Below the pieces are notes generated by a model. It ran no database searches. It saw only the letters and a list, made by a program, of their open reading frames with translations, and was not told the DNA's origin. From contig JACJYG010000006.1 in NCBI GenBank assembly GCA_020636215.1, positions 1,054,001-1,118,000 of the forward strand: DNA of 64,000 nucleotides, in the 5' to 3' direction. This document shows positions 17,758 through 26,493 of the stretch, piece by piece (the first letter of the stretch is position 1; each line of letters begins with the position of its first letter). Both the position numbers and the translations under genes were made by a program. Source of the DNA: Lewinellaceae bacterium (lineage in GTDB: Bacteria; Bacteroidota; Bacteroidia; Chitinophagales; Saprospiraceae).

Positions 17758-18228
17758 CTAACGGCTTTGAGTGAATCGGATAATATAATGCTCTGCTGTT
17801 TCTTCCACCGTGTACAAGCCTGCGGGCAGTATAACAGGATAATTGCCCCCAATTGCTTCTGTAAGGGTAGGAGAAACCTCAAACGCCTGAGGCAAATCGA
17901 AAAGCCCCCCATCGAACTGTTCCTGAGCGACAGCTGCCGAAATGCTGGCCTTAACCAATTGGAGCCCCCAAACGTCCTCCTGCAGGAAAAACCTGCCAAC
18001 CGCGTCAGCGGGTTCCTTCAGGCCAGAGGAGCCGGAAGAGGCGTCGCACAACCCTCTTTGGAGACAAGAAGGGGGGCGGCCAAATTTAACCTCCGTTTCA
18101 GAGGTGTAATGGATCTCTTCCGGAGTAGGCCAGGGTGAGAACCGGGGCCACATCAACGCGATCAGGCCACCCAGAGCCAGGGGGGTCAGAGTAGCAGCCC
18201 ACAGGGTATGGAATCTATTTTTCATCAT
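17758..18228 (-). CDS. Membrane-anchored or secreted hypothetical protein
   Basis: The protein has 156 residues with a hydrophobic N-terminal helix (about 9-27) that may be an anchor or signal. The middle holds two Cys (SCLQRGLCDAS) and the C-terminal half is mixed alpha/beta (PAGLYTVEETAEHYIIRF). It lies 29 bp after the CPRC/propeller gene and 3 bp before the next gene on the same strand. No family was recognised. Confidence 0.55.
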   Translation of the reverse strand: MMKNRFHTLWAATLTPLALGGLIALMWPRFSPWPTPEEIHYTSETEVKFGRPPSCLQRGLCDASSGSSGLKEPADAVGRFFLQEDVWGLQLVKASISAAVAQEQFDGGLFDLPQAFEVSPTLTEAIGGNYPVILPAGLYTVEETAEHYIIRFTQSR

Positions 18229-18257
18229 CAGCTTTTTTTGTTTGCGAATGGGGCCTG

Positions 18258-20174
18258 TTATCTGCCATCCTTTGGCGGAAGCTGGAAGGCTTCGTAGCTC
18301 AGCAGTATCTTTTCACCTTCGTCAAATGCCAGCAATACTTTTAGGCTCCTGTCCGGCTCGTCATAAAAGGCCTTTACCGATTGGACGGCCCCTTTTTCTT
18401 CGTCTTGGAGTGAGAAAGAATGAGCGAACAAGGTGTTTCGGTATTCCAGGTCAATGACTTCTATTCTGGCGCGCTGTTCTTTATTTTCCTTAATAACTGC
18501 CAGCAGTAAGTTCTCCTGAAAAAGCTGGATGCTCAGTAACTCCTGGTTGACCTCGCCTTTCAGCTCCTGAAGGAAATAATCTTTTAAAAGGGTGGAATCA
18601 TGGTTTTCGGAAGCCCTTTTTTCATAAGCGCTGCAGAGGGCTTTTAACCGGCCTTTGTCGGCAGCGAAAGGGGCTGTAAATATGGAAAGGGAATCCTGAG
18701 GCCTCTTTACAGGAGCCTGTTGAATATTCCCGGGCTTGGGAAAAACCAGAACCTGTCCCAAATATTTGTCGGCGATCAATATCTTGTCTTTACTTTCGGC
18801 ATAACAATAATTACTCAGATAGTATCCTGCTTTTAATTCCTTCCACAGCCCCGGTATTTCCCCCAGGGTTTGGATAAATGTCCCATCCGGAGCATAGAGC
18901 GCCCCGATTATAGTATTCGCGTAAAATTTTTCATCAAACGGGTTTTTTTCGGGAGCGGCGGGCGGGGCGCTTTCAGTACCGACCGTTGGCCAACCTCTGA
19001 CAGCAGGCATGAACATGTAGTCCTCCCCCATCTGAAGGTAACTATGCTTTAATACGTAACCCGCCTGCTCCAATTCCGGTGGGAGCCGCTGCAGGGGCCG
19101 CGCCTCGATGACGGTATTGTTTTTCCAGTTTTTCAGTAATACCACGGGCTCATTGTAATATTCCAGGCTGAAGGTGTTTGTATCTAAAGTCGCCATTGGC
19201 AGGGAGGCGGAAATGAAAACCGTATCCTGGTCGATCCTGATGAGTTTCAGATAGATGCATTTAAGCAAGGGCCGTATGATGGCATAAAACTCATCGCTGA
19301 TGGTTTCGGAAACAAAAGCCCGGAACTCGCTTTCGGTCGGAGGGAGCGTTTTAAGGAAAGCGCCCTTGTCGTCAAACAGGAATATATCATTGAATAACTG
19401 GTCGATGAATGCGATCTTACCGGCTGACGCAAGCAGGTCATATATTTCTGAATAGGGCGTATCCTTCTTGGCTTCCAATGCAATTACTTCGTCCGAAATT
19501 TCATTGGAAACAGGGAAGGCGTGGCTTGCCTGTTTTAGCTCCCGGCTGCCAGATGGCGCTTGTCCCAAAGGAAGGGAAGGCTCATGATAGAAGTTCCGGA
19601 CGAAGGCTTCATCGCATTCGATGCCGAGTAAGGAGGCCTCCTTCATCAACTGGCCGGTGGCCGTATTGATCAACAGGAGGAACGGCACCCTAAGCCGGTC
19701 ATCTGTAAATTTGAAAAGATGGGCGAAGTACCCGGCAGAATCCACAAGCCCGGCATCAAACCCCCAATTATTAATGGAAAGGTATTTTTTACCCGCCTGG
19801 CTTTTGGGATAATCCAATACGCCAATCAGTTTTTCTTTTATACCGAGGTTCTTTTTATGCTCCAGGATGAAATTGATCAGCCCCTCGCATCGGGGGCAGC
19901 TATTGGGATGAAAATAAGCCAGGGCGATAACAGAATCGCCAGCTTCAAGGTAAGGAGCCAAATAATTTAGCAATTCCTTTTCTGTATGCGCAACCTGCCG
20001 GATCGAGTACAGGCTGTTTTGCGCATTCAGAGAAGTATTCAGCAGGAAAAATGCTGCTCCAAAAATAAGAACTTGTTTCAAAAAGAGCCTTGTCTCACCA
20101 AAAAATGAATCCTTTTCATTCCCAAAAACGAATTTTAAACAAGTTCTAAAAGCAATGTTAAGCTGTTTCATCAT
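18258..20174 (-). CDS. Thioredoxin-like CxxC domain with a propeller-like domain
   Basis: The protein has 638 residues. A long N-terminus contains a hydrophobic segment ending LLNTSLNAQ (about 33-52); an internal Met may be the true start. The next domain (about 65-205) fits a thioredoxin fold, with FHPNSCPRC holding a CxxC pair. The rest (about 240-630) has repeated strand pairs such as IAFIDQLFNDIFLFDDKG and ILIADKYLGQVLVF, as in six-bladed propellers of Bacteroidota. It follows the three GSGG-motif genes and could act on their cysteines. This is inferred from context only. Confidence 0.6.
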   Translation of the reverse strand: MMKQLNIAFRTCLKFVFGNEKDSFFGETRLFLKQVLIFGAAFFLLNTSLNAQNSLYSIRQVAHTEKELLNYLAPYLEAGDSVIALAYFHPNSCPRCEGLINFILEHKKNLGIKEKLIGVLDYPKSQAGKKYLSINNWGFDAGLVDSAGYFAHLFKFTDDRLRVPFLLLINTATGQLMKEASLLGIECDEAFVRNFYHEPSLPLGQAPSGSRELKQASHAFPVSNEISDEVIALEAKKDTPYSEIYDLLASAGKIAFIDQLFNDIFLFDDKGAFLKTLPPTESEFRAFVSETISDEFYAIIRPLLKCIYLKLIRIDQDTVFISASLPMATLDTNTFSLEYYNEPVVLLKNWKNNTVIEARPLQRLPPELEQAGYVLKHSYLQMGEDYMFMPAVRGWPTVGTESAPPAAPEKNPFDEKFYANTIIGALYAPDGTFIQTLGEIPGLWKELKAGYYLSNYCYAESKDKILIADKYLGQVLVFPKPGNIQQAPVKRPQDSLSIFTAPFAADKGRLKALCSAYEKRASENHDSTLLKDYFLQELKGEVNQELLSIQLFQENLLLAVIKENKEQRARIEVIDLEYRNTLFAHSFSLQDEEKGAVQSVKAFYDEPDRSLKVLLAFDEGEKILLSYEAFQLPPKDGR

Positions 20175-20247
20175 GACTATTTTTGAGGAGGTTTAGTCGC
20201 CACTTGGGCAACCAAACCTCCTGGCTAATCAAAGATGGAAAGCGCTC

Positions 20248-20652
20248 TTATTTCAGGCTGATCTGAAGAGACTGCGAGCTTTCCTTGTCAATGTAATAAT
20301 CATACTCTTTGTTATCGGTCCATTCCTTCAGCGGGCCGCTCCTAAGGATAAGCGCATCGAATACCTCGCTTTGGTAGTATAATTTCACCAATTCTCCCTC
20401 AATTACCGGTGTAGTCGTATCACTGGCTTTGAAAAGATCCAGCTCTATCGTGGCGCAGTGGCACAGGAAACACCGGTCGGGACAGATCTTTCCCGAGTTC
20501 ATATCCAAACCGCCAGAACCAAAAACCGGGATCTTTATTTTGAGGCGTTTTGCCCCCGGCGGGTCCGGTTCCGGGCCGTTGTTATTGGAGGTGTTGGCAA
20601 AAGTCGTTGCTCCGACAGCCAGGCAGAGCACTAAGCAGTATAGGAATTTCAT
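20248..20652 (-). CDS. GSGG-motif secreted protein with Cys cluster
   Basis: The protein has 134 residues with a signal peptide (LVLCLAVGATTFA). The mature part carries VFGSGGLDMNSGKICPD, clearly related to the motif in the next two genes. It is followed by CFLCHC, so four Cys lie within ten residues (CPDRCFLCHC). CFLCH formally matches a haem-c CxxCH motif, but a metal site or disulfides are as likely. A beta-rich tail follows. It lies 6 bp after the paralogue at 20659-21153 and before the CPRC protein. Confidence 0.65.
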   Translation of the reverse strand: MKFLYCLVLCLAVGATTFANTSNNNGPEPDPPGAKRLKIKIPVFGSGGLDMNSGKICPDRCFLCHCATIELDLFKASDTTTPVIEGELVKLYYQSEVFDALILRSGPLKEWTDNKEYDYYIDKESSQSLQISLK

Positions 20653-20658
20653 GATGCC

Positions 20659-21153
20659 CTATTTTGAGTTGAGTTCAAAAGACACATTCTGTCCCTCTGC
20701 ATTATAAGTCGCTTCCTCTACTTCCCGGGCGCCGCGAATACTCACTACGGTAACCGAATAGGAGTTGGATTTGCTGTCGACCAGCTTGCCGTCCACCGGG
20801 TCGGTCAGGGTTCCTCCACCATCGAACACGGCCATTCCGGAAATGACGATCTTGGCGCAGTGTGCATTGGCCTGATTGGGGCAGATCCGGCCGGTCTCGT
20901 TGTCCATGCCTCCACTACCATAAATGTTGATGGTGGTGTCTTTCCGGAGTTTGATGCCATCGGCCTCTACCCCCTGGTTCATCAGGCCGGCTACCTTTTC
21001 TACCCAGGCCCAGTAGTTGCCGTCTTCACTGTCGGCTGCAGTACTTTTCAGGATTTCGATGACGTCCCGCTCCATGGGGGTTACATTGCCCGCCTTCAGC
21101 GTTTGTACACCCACCAGGGCGAGGAACAGAAAGAGAAATTTCAGGTTTTTCAT
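20659..21153 (-). CDS. GSGG-motif secreted protein, paralogue A
   Basis: The protein has 164 residues, with a signal peptide (FLFLALVGVQTLKA) and a helical segment with EILKS and YWAWVEKVAGLMNQG. Then comes the hallmark IYGSGGMDNETGRICPN, a second Cys (HCAKIVI), and a beta-rich C-terminus. It is about 60 percent identical by eye to the gene at 21338-21826. A motif shared with two other genes lies 25 nt upstream of the start. No known family was recognised. Confidence 0.7.
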   Translation of the reverse strand: MKNLKFLFLFLALVGVQTLKAGNVTPMERDVIEILKSTAADSEDGNYWAWVEKVAGLMNQGVEADGIKLRKDTTINIYGSGGMDNETGRICPNQANAHCAKIVISGMAVFDGGGTLTDPVDGKLVDSKSNSYSVTVVSIRGAREVEEATYNAEGQNVSFELNSK

Positions 21154-21178
21154 TTTGTAAAAATTTTAAAAAGTTATC

Positions 21179-21204
21179 GCCTACTCTGTTCAGGGCTTTT
21201 CGGC
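21179..21204 (-). promoter_or_regulatory. Shared upstream motif, copy at paralogue A
   Basis: On the minus strand GCCGAAAA, nine bases, then AGAGTAGGC, ending 25 nt before the start at 21153. It nearly matches the copy before the gene at 21826 and resembles the copy before the gene at 2510. Confidence 0.45.
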
Positions 21205-21337
21205 ATCCGCCCTTCTCCTTATTTCGTTTTTCGTTTGGTTTTGATCGTTCAAAGTAAAGGCCTGCGCCTGCCAAAAACACGGAAAATTACCTGGTTATGG
21301 AACAGGCCAAATTTCGAGGATTGAAATTAATTGCTGT

Positions 21338-21826
21338 TTACTGCAGCTTTACGGATACATTTCGCCCTTCGGCGCTGAAGGAGGCGTCCTCCAATTCCCG
21401 GGCGCCGGAAAGCCCTAATACCGTTACCGCATACTGTTTCGATTCATTATCCGTCAAAGCCCCCTTAACCGGGCTATTAAGATTACCCGCATCATCGATC
21501 ACCGCCAATCCATAAATGATAATCTTTGCGCACTGAGCACTCGATTGATTGGGGCAGATCCGGCCGCTTTCATTGTCCATTCCGCCACTTCCATAAATGG
21601 TTATCGTGGTGTCTTTACGCAGCTTGGTTTTGTCAATGGCGGCCCCCTGCTGCATCAGGCCGGCCACTTGCTCGATCCATGCCCAATACGGGCCATCCGT
21701 GCTGTCGATGATCGGGCTTTTGAGGATTTCGAGGATGTTTCGTTCATTTGGAGTCCTAATTTCGGCTTTCAGCGTTTGTATTCCGATCAGGCCGAGAAGC
21801 AGAAAGAGAAATTTCAGGTTTTTCAT
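21338..21826 (-). CDS. GSGG-motif secreted protein, paralogue B
   Basis: The protein has 162 residues and the same architecture as paralogue A: signal peptide (LLLGLIGIQTLKA), helical YWAWIEQVAGLMQQG, hallmark IYGSGGMDNESGRICPN, then QCAKIII and a beta tail ending VSVKLQ. Only two Cys are present in the mature part, placed for one disulfide. It is the upstream member of the tandem and has its own copy of the upstream motif, so the two paralogues may each have a promoter. Confidence 0.7.
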   Translation of the reverse strand: MKNLKFLFLLLGLIGIQTLKAEIRTPNERNILEILKSPIIDSTDGPYWAWIEQVAGLMQQGAAIDKTKLRKDTTITIYGSGGMDNESGRICPNQSSAQCAKIIIYGLAVIDDAGNLNSPVKGALTDNESKQYAVTVLGLSGARELEDASFSAEGRNVSVKLQ

Positions 21827-21851
21827 TTTGTGAAGTTTTTAAATAATTAGC

Positions 21852-21877
21852 GCCTACTCTGTTCCGGGTTTTTCGGC
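21852..21877 (-). promoter_or_regulatory. Shared upstream motif, copy at paralogue B
   Basis: GCCGAAAA, nine bases, AGAGTAGGC on the minus strand, ending 25 nt before the start at 21826. Spacing to the start is the same as for paralogue A. Confidence 0.45.
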
Positions 21878-21991
21878 ATCCACCCTTTCATGAAGGCCAT
21901 TGAAATGACACATGTGGCATTGTCGAGGGTTTAGCCTTTCCTGAGAATCTGCGTTCATGGCGTTTGGAAAGCTTAACCCAGGGGCGGTGGA

Positions 21992-22120
21992 TTAGAAATT
22001 GCCAATATCCTGGTTTACGATATTGATCATTTCCTGCTGTTGCTGGGAAGACAGGGTGTCCCAATCCTGAGCAGCGTTTAATAATCCGAGCGCCATAAGA
22101 ACTGCGATGATAGTAGCCAT
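21992..22120 (-). CDS. Short secreted peptide, 42 residues
   Basis: ATG at 22120, stop at 21992. The first 17 residues are a hydrophobic leader (ATIIAVLMALGLLNAA). The tail is polar and rich in Gln, Asp and Asn (DWDTLSSQQQQEMINIV). After signal cleavage a peptide of about 25 residues would remain. It is the first gene of the minus-strand run leading into the GSGG paralogues. It could be a signalling or toxin peptide, but the call rests only on composition and position. Confidence 0.5.
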   Translation of the reverse strand: MATIIAVLMALGLLNAAQDWDTLSSQQQQEMINIVNQDIGNF

Positions 22121-22459
22121 AGCTTTGAGTTTTTTTTGTTTACTAATCCATTTTTCTGAGGTCAAATTGCGGGATTAATGTGGTGATGTCATGGAAAACC
22201 GGCTTAATTCAGGACACCCCAAATTTGGCTTTTTGACCTCCGGCCACAGGATATGGGGGGCTGACAAAGCTTCGCGAGCTTGAAGGAAAACCGTTCAGTT
22301 TTTTACAATAAAGTTTTTTCTCAATACCTTTACTATCATCGATAAGCAACATGCTGGTTTATCACCTGATTTGCCACCTTACGAAAGCGCTTGAACAACA
22401 TCTTTGTCTAACCCATCAATAAGCCTGATTGATTTACTCGTCTAAATTCAACATCGGCA
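22121..22459. other. Divergent intergenic region, 339 bp
   Basis: This lies between the secreted-peptide run (minus) and the helical protein gene (plus). AAGCTTCGCGAGCTT near 22267 is a small palindrome. No convincing promoter pair or further gene was seen. Confidence 0.45.
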
Positions 22460-23977
22460 GTGAAGGAGATAAATGAACTCGTTTTTATTCTCAACCGCTA
22501 CAAGGTGAGGCAGGTAGAAGTTATTTCCAACCCATCCAATCCGGGCGATAAGGCATCCAGCTTCCGGGAATTTTACAACCTATTGTGTGAGGGAGGAATT
22601 ACAACGGACCAGGAAGCGGCTTCCTGGCTGGGGGAAAGCGTAGACAGCAAGAAGTTCAAGCGATTCAAAAACGACTTTAAGAACCGCCTTTACAATACGG
22701 TTCTTTTTATCGATGTTAACCTACCAGAATTTACAGATTCCCAAAGGGCCTATTATGTTTGCAAACAAAGAGTAGCCGTTATGAATACGCTACGGGGGAG
22801 GGGGACCATATTGAGCCCGCTCGACATCGCCAGAAAAATCCTTCCGGTAGCCAAAAAATTTGAATTTTATGATGTGGCCCTGGAAGCCATAGAAGTAATG
22901 AAGAGTTACTATGCCTATTATGAGGGAGATTCCAAAATACTGGAAGAGTATTGCCAGTTGAGAAAAGAATATCATGAAATTCACCATGCTGAGATACTAG
23001 CCAGAGAAGCGTTTCAGCGGGTTCAGGCCTTATCGGTCAATTCTGTCTCCACCGGCCCTTTAGTTTCCACTAGTGCTAAAAAATTGCTGAGCGAATTACA
23101 GCCGTATCAGGGAAAAGTGAAAAGCTACTTTTTCCTGCTTTCCTATGGGTTGCTTAAAGTCTACGAACGCATGAGTATTAATGACTGGGAGGGGACTATT
23201 CAATCCTGTCGGGAGGCTTTGGCCCAGCTGGAGTCCAAACCTTCCTTAAGCGGGGTGACCAAAAACGCCTTTTTACATCAGATTGCCCTTTCAGAGTTAA
23301 TGGCCGCTCATTATCCTGAGGCGCTGGAAGCTGCTCTGCAAAGTATAGAAAATGTGGAAGATGGCACTTACAATTGGTTTAAGAGCATGGAAATTCAACT
23401 GAATATCCTGTTGCATAAAGGGGACTATGAAAAAAGCTGGGAGATATTCCGCAAGAGCATAGGCCACAAACAATTTCAAAACATGAGTGCTACGGTGAAA
23501 GAACCCTGGCAGATCTATCACGCCTACCTGAGCCTGCTGTCCGCTCTGAAAAAACTCGCGCTTTCCCCTCGCGAGACTGGAGAACTCAAAAAATTCCGCC
23601 TGGGGAAATTCCTCAATGAAGTACCGATTTTCAGCCGGGACAAACGGGGGCTCAATATCCCCATTCTTATTATCCAGTCTCTTATCCTTTTAAGGGAACG
23701 AAGATTTGATGGTTTGGAAGACCATATCGAATGCCTTCGCAAATACCGTTCCCGCCACTTTGACGAAAACAATGAACATTTCCGTACGGAGTGTTTTATC
23801 CGAATGCTTCAACTGGTTGTAAAGGGGGATTTCGAGCGAAAAAAAGTAGAAGCCAGCGCGTTGCCTTTACTTCATCGCATGCACAAAACGCCCCTCAGCC
23901 TTGCTAATCAGACCCATGAAATCGAGGTTGTCCCTTACGAACAACAATGGCAGTGGGTACTGGAAATGCTGGACTAA
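22460..23977 (+). CDS. Helical-repeat protein of unknown function
   Basis: The protein has 505 residues and a GTG start. It has no signal peptide and is wholly helical with TPR-like pairing throughout (for example LSELMAAHYPEALEAALQSIENV). The N-terminus starts ELVFILNRYKVRQVEVI. I believe this is a widespread paralogous family in Saprospiria, without a known role. It is divergent from the secreted GSGG cluster and could regulate or serve it, but nothing in the sequence proves this. Confidence 0.65.
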   Translation: MKEINELVFILNRYKVRQVEVISNPSNPGDKASSFREFYNLLCEGGITTDQEAASWLGESVDSKKFKRFKNDFKNRLYNTVLFIDVNLPEFTDSQRAYYVCKQRVAVMNTLRGRGTILSPLDIARKILPVAKKFEFYDVALEAIEVMKSYYAYYEGDSKILEEYCQLRKEYHEIHHAEILAREAFQRVQALSVNSVSTGPLVSTSAKKLLSELQPYQGKVKSYFFLLSYGLLKVYERMSINDWEGTIQSCREALAQLESKPSLSGVTKNAFLHQIALSELMAAHYPEALEAALQSIENVEDGTYNWFKSMEIQLNILLHKGDYEKSWEIFRKSIGHKQFQNMSATVKEPWQIYHAYLSLLSALKKLALSPRETGELKKFRLGKFLNEVPIFSRDKRGLNIPILIIQSLILLRERRFDGLEDHIECLRKYRSRHFDENNEHFRTECFIRMLQLVVKGDFERKKVEASALPLLHRMHKTPLSLANQTHEIEVVPYEQQWQWVLEMLD

Positions 23978-24188
23978 TAAACTGAAAATCAGAGGATAAA
24001 ACAAAGAAGGCTATACCAAAGCGGCCTTCTCATTCGTTTGCAGATGCGAATTCCATCCATCTATCGCCCAGACATTTCATAAATTTCTTTATTTTCAGGG
24101 CGATTTGGAAGCCTGTTGAAAAACAAGGACTTCTGGGCATGAAACATCGTTTGAAGCACTGCGCTACCCGTCAATCCGGAAGGCAATT

Positions 24189-25430
24189 ATGATACAGACC
24201 AAAACCGGCCTGTTGGCCGAAGCTGAAGCCTACGTACAACAAATCTTTGAGGAACGCATTTCCTCGGATTATGTCTATCACGACTTTCCCCATACCCGGG
24301 AAGTGGTGGAAGCCGCGATTGAGATCGGCTTGCAATATAATCTGAATGAACGGGAGATGCGGAACCTGCAACTGGCCGGGTGGTTTCACGATGTCGGGTA
24401 TTACGGCGGCGCCGAGGGCCATGAGGAACGATCCTGTGAACTGGCAACCGCTTTCCTGCAGGAACGGAGCTACCCGGAGGAAGATGCGGCAGTGGTTATG
24501 GGGTGCATCCGGGCTACACAATTACCACAAAAACCAGATAGCTTGTTGGAGAGCATCCTCTGCGATGCGGACCTGCACCACCTTGGTAACGAAATGTACT
24601 GGGACCGATGCGGCCGTGTGCGGCAGGAACTGTTGCAGACCAAAGGCATCATCATGTCGGAGCAGGAGTGGGTCGACTTCGAACTGGGCTTCATGATGCG
24701 GCATCAGTACCATTCCGAGGTAGCGCGGGAGCTGTATAGTAAGCGAAAGCGCAAGCACGTCAAGCAGCTCAAAAAACAAAAACTGCGCCTGCACCCGGAA
24801 GCGATAGAGGCGATGGAAGAGGCGATGGGGGAGGGCAAAAAGAAAAAGAAAAAGAAGAAAAAGTCTAAGAAAACCGAGATCGAACTTAAAGAGATCAACC
24901 TGGGCCGTGGTGTAGAAACCATGTACCGCACTACTTACCGAACCCACGTCAACCTTAGCTCTATTGCCGATAGCAAAGCTAATTTCATGTTGACTATCAA
25001 TGCAGTGGTCATTTCTTTTGTGCTGACGAACCTGATCCCAAAACTGAGAGGGGAAACCTGGCTGATCGCTCCAACCGTGGCGCTGCTGGGCACCTGTCTT
25101 TCCGCCCTTGTTTTCGCCATCCTCGCCACCCGGCCCAAGGTGACGGAAGGCAAAGTTACCCGGGAAGATATCGACCAGAAAAAATCCAACCTCCTGTTCT
25201 TCGGCAATTTTTATAAAATGGAACTGGAGGATTTTCACTGGGGTATGACCGAGATGATCAAGGACAGTGATTACCTCTACAGCTCAATGACGCGTGACCT
25301 CTATTTTCTGGGAGTTGTGCTGGCCAAAAAGTACCGTTTTTTACGCATCTGCTATGGCATCTTCATGTACGGGCTGATTTTGTCGGTACTGGCTTTTGCC
25401 ATTGCCTATTCCTTTTCGCCGACGCATTAG
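24189..25430 (+). CDS. HD-domain protein fused to a Pycsar-effector-like membrane domain
   Basis: The protein has 413 residues. The HD phosphohydrolase domain (about 10-180) keeps all metal ligands: His31/His35 region, HD at 67-68, His78 and Asp126/Asp128. A Lys-rich linker follows (217-228, nine Lys in a row). The C-terminal part (about 238-410) starts GRGVETMYRTTYRTHVNL and ADSKANFMLTINAVVISFVL, as in the Pycsar effector family (formerly DUF5706), with three predicted helices (263-283, 291-312, 388-408). Pycsar effectors are membrane proteins triggered by cCMP or cUMP in phage defence. No cyclase gene lies nearby. The HD domain may degrade or sense a nucleotide signal. Confidence 0.8.
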   Translation: MIQTKTGLLAEAEAYVQQIFEERISSDYVYHDFPHTREVVEAAIEIGLQYNLNEREMRNLQLAGWFHDVGYYGGAEGHEERSCELATAFLQERSYPEEDAAVVMGCIRATQLPQKPDSLLESILCDADLHHLGNEMYWDRCGRVRQELLQTKGIIMSEQEWVDFELGFMMRHQYHSEVARELYSKRKRKHVKQLKKQKLRLHPEAIEAMEEAMGEGKKKKKKKKKSKKTEIELKEINLGRGVETMYRTTYRTHVNLSSIADSKANFMLTINAVVISFVLTNLIPKLRGETWLIAPTVALLGTCLSALVFAILATRPKVTEGKVTREDIDQKKSNLLFFGNFYKMELEDFHWGMTEMIKDSDYLYSSMTRDLYFLGVVLAKKYRFLRICYGIFMYGLILSVLAFAIAYSFSPTH

Positions 25431-25533
25431 TCCAGTAAACAGTTCGCAGCAGTCAGCAAACAGCTTATTTTGATTCTCTGGATATTCCCTCCGGGAATCA
25501 GGCGCTATTCCCTGGTGTTTCCTGCATCGGGCT

Positions 25534-25839
25534 TTATGATTTCCTTTTTGAAATGCGGTTGTTGGAAACATCCCGCTGGCGAGTGGATTTGAAACGGTTT
25601 ACTTCGGTTTCCCGCAACTGCCGGTGCTTGGTGGCGCGGCCCTGTACCCGGGCGCGCCACTTTTGCCAGTTGCGCAACTGCATCTGATCTTTCATCAGCT
25701 TGATGACTTCTGCTTCAGATAGCCCAAATTGTGCTTTAATGGCGTCGAAGGGCGTCCGGTCTTCCCAGGCCATCTCAACAATGCGGTTCACATCGCGATC
25801 GGTTAACTCGTACTTTTCGAAAATTTCTCTGGCATTCAT
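25534..25839 (-). CDS. DUF2805/TIGR03643-type small protein
   Basis: The protein has 101 residues and is basic and cytoplasmic. It has a helix-turn-helix-like pattern (DVNRIVEMAWEDRTPFDAIK, FGLSEAEVIKLMK) and a very basic C-terminal tail with WQKWRARVQGRATKH. This matches my memory of the TIGR03643/DUF2805 family, short conserved proteins of marine bacteria with no assigned role. The gene is convergent with the HD-Pycsar gene and divergent from ferritin. Confidence 0.75.
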   Translation of the reverse strand: MNAREIFEKYELTDRDVNRIVEMAWEDRTPFDAIKAQFGLSEAEVIKLMKDQMQLRNWQKWRARVQGRATKHRQLRETEVNRFKSTRQRDVSNNRISKRKS

Positions 25840-25937
25840 ACCCCATCAAAACAGTAATTCGTGCGCTGTGTTTAGTACTTGTAAGAATTCCTTTATGTAG
25901 ATTTTGTTAACTTCGCAGATCAAAAACGACTATAGCG

Positions 25938-26462
25938 ATGATTTCTGATAAAATGCAAAAAGAGCTCAACGAGCAGATCGCCCTGGAAGGGTATGCCTCT
26001 TTTCTATACCTGTCAATGGCTTCCTGGTGCGACCATCAGGGCATGGAAGGTTGCGCCCGGTTTATGCACCGCCAATCGGACGAAGAACGGATGCACATGC
26101 TGAAGATATTCCACTATCTCAGTGAAGTGGACGGCCGCGCTCTGGCGCCGGCTATCAAGCAACCGCCCCAGGATTTTGAATCGGTGCGCAGCCTGTTCGA
26201 ACAGGTTTACGCCCACGAACAAAAAGTGACCGCTTCCATCAACAAGCTCGTCACCAAAAGCCTCAAGGAGGATGACCACAGTACTTACAACTTCCTGCAG
26301 TGGTACGTAGAAGAACAACGCGAAGAGGAAGCGCTGATGCGCACCATCCTGGACAAGATCAAACTGATCGGTGATGGGCCACAGAGCCTCTACTATATCG
26401 ATAAAGAGATTGAGGCCGTCAATGCTCAGGCCGCTAAAGCCGAATCGGCGGAGGAAGGGTAA
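25938..26462 (+). CDS. ftnA: Non-haem ferritin
   Basis: The protein has 174 residues, a four-helix bundle typical of bacterial FtnA. Ferroxidase-site residues are seen in ALEGYASFLY (Glu17), DEERMHML (Glu50, His53), the Glu of AHEQKV and the Gln of EEQREEE. It oxidises Fe(II) and stores it as a mineral core in a 24-mer shell in the cytoplasm. The C-terminal tail is Ala/Glu-rich and longer than the core needs. A single gene with its own upstream region; no Fur box was identified. Confidence 0.95.
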   Translation: MISDKMQKELNEQIALEGYASFLYLSMASWCDHQGMEGCARFMHRQSDEERMHMLKIFHYLSEVDGRALAPAIKQPPQDFESVRSLFEQVYAHEQKVTASINKLVTKSLKEDDHSTYNFLQWYVEEQREEEALMRTILDKIKLIGDGPQSLYYIDKEIEAVNAQAAKAESAEEG

Positions 26463-26493
26463 GCCGGGAGCCCAACCAGGAACTCAGGAACCA

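Noticed and set aside
24006..24030. GAAGGC/GCCTTC hairpin after the 505-residue gene as terminator
   Set aside because: The stem has only six pairs and no T run, so support is too weak.
24189..25430. Complete Pycsar defence system
   Set aside because: No nucleotide cyclase gene is found near the effector-like gene; only the single fused protein can be claimed.
25860..25930. Promoter of the ferritin gene
   Set aside because: TAGATTTTG and TAACTTCG are near matches to the -7 consensus, but none has both the right sequence and spacing.
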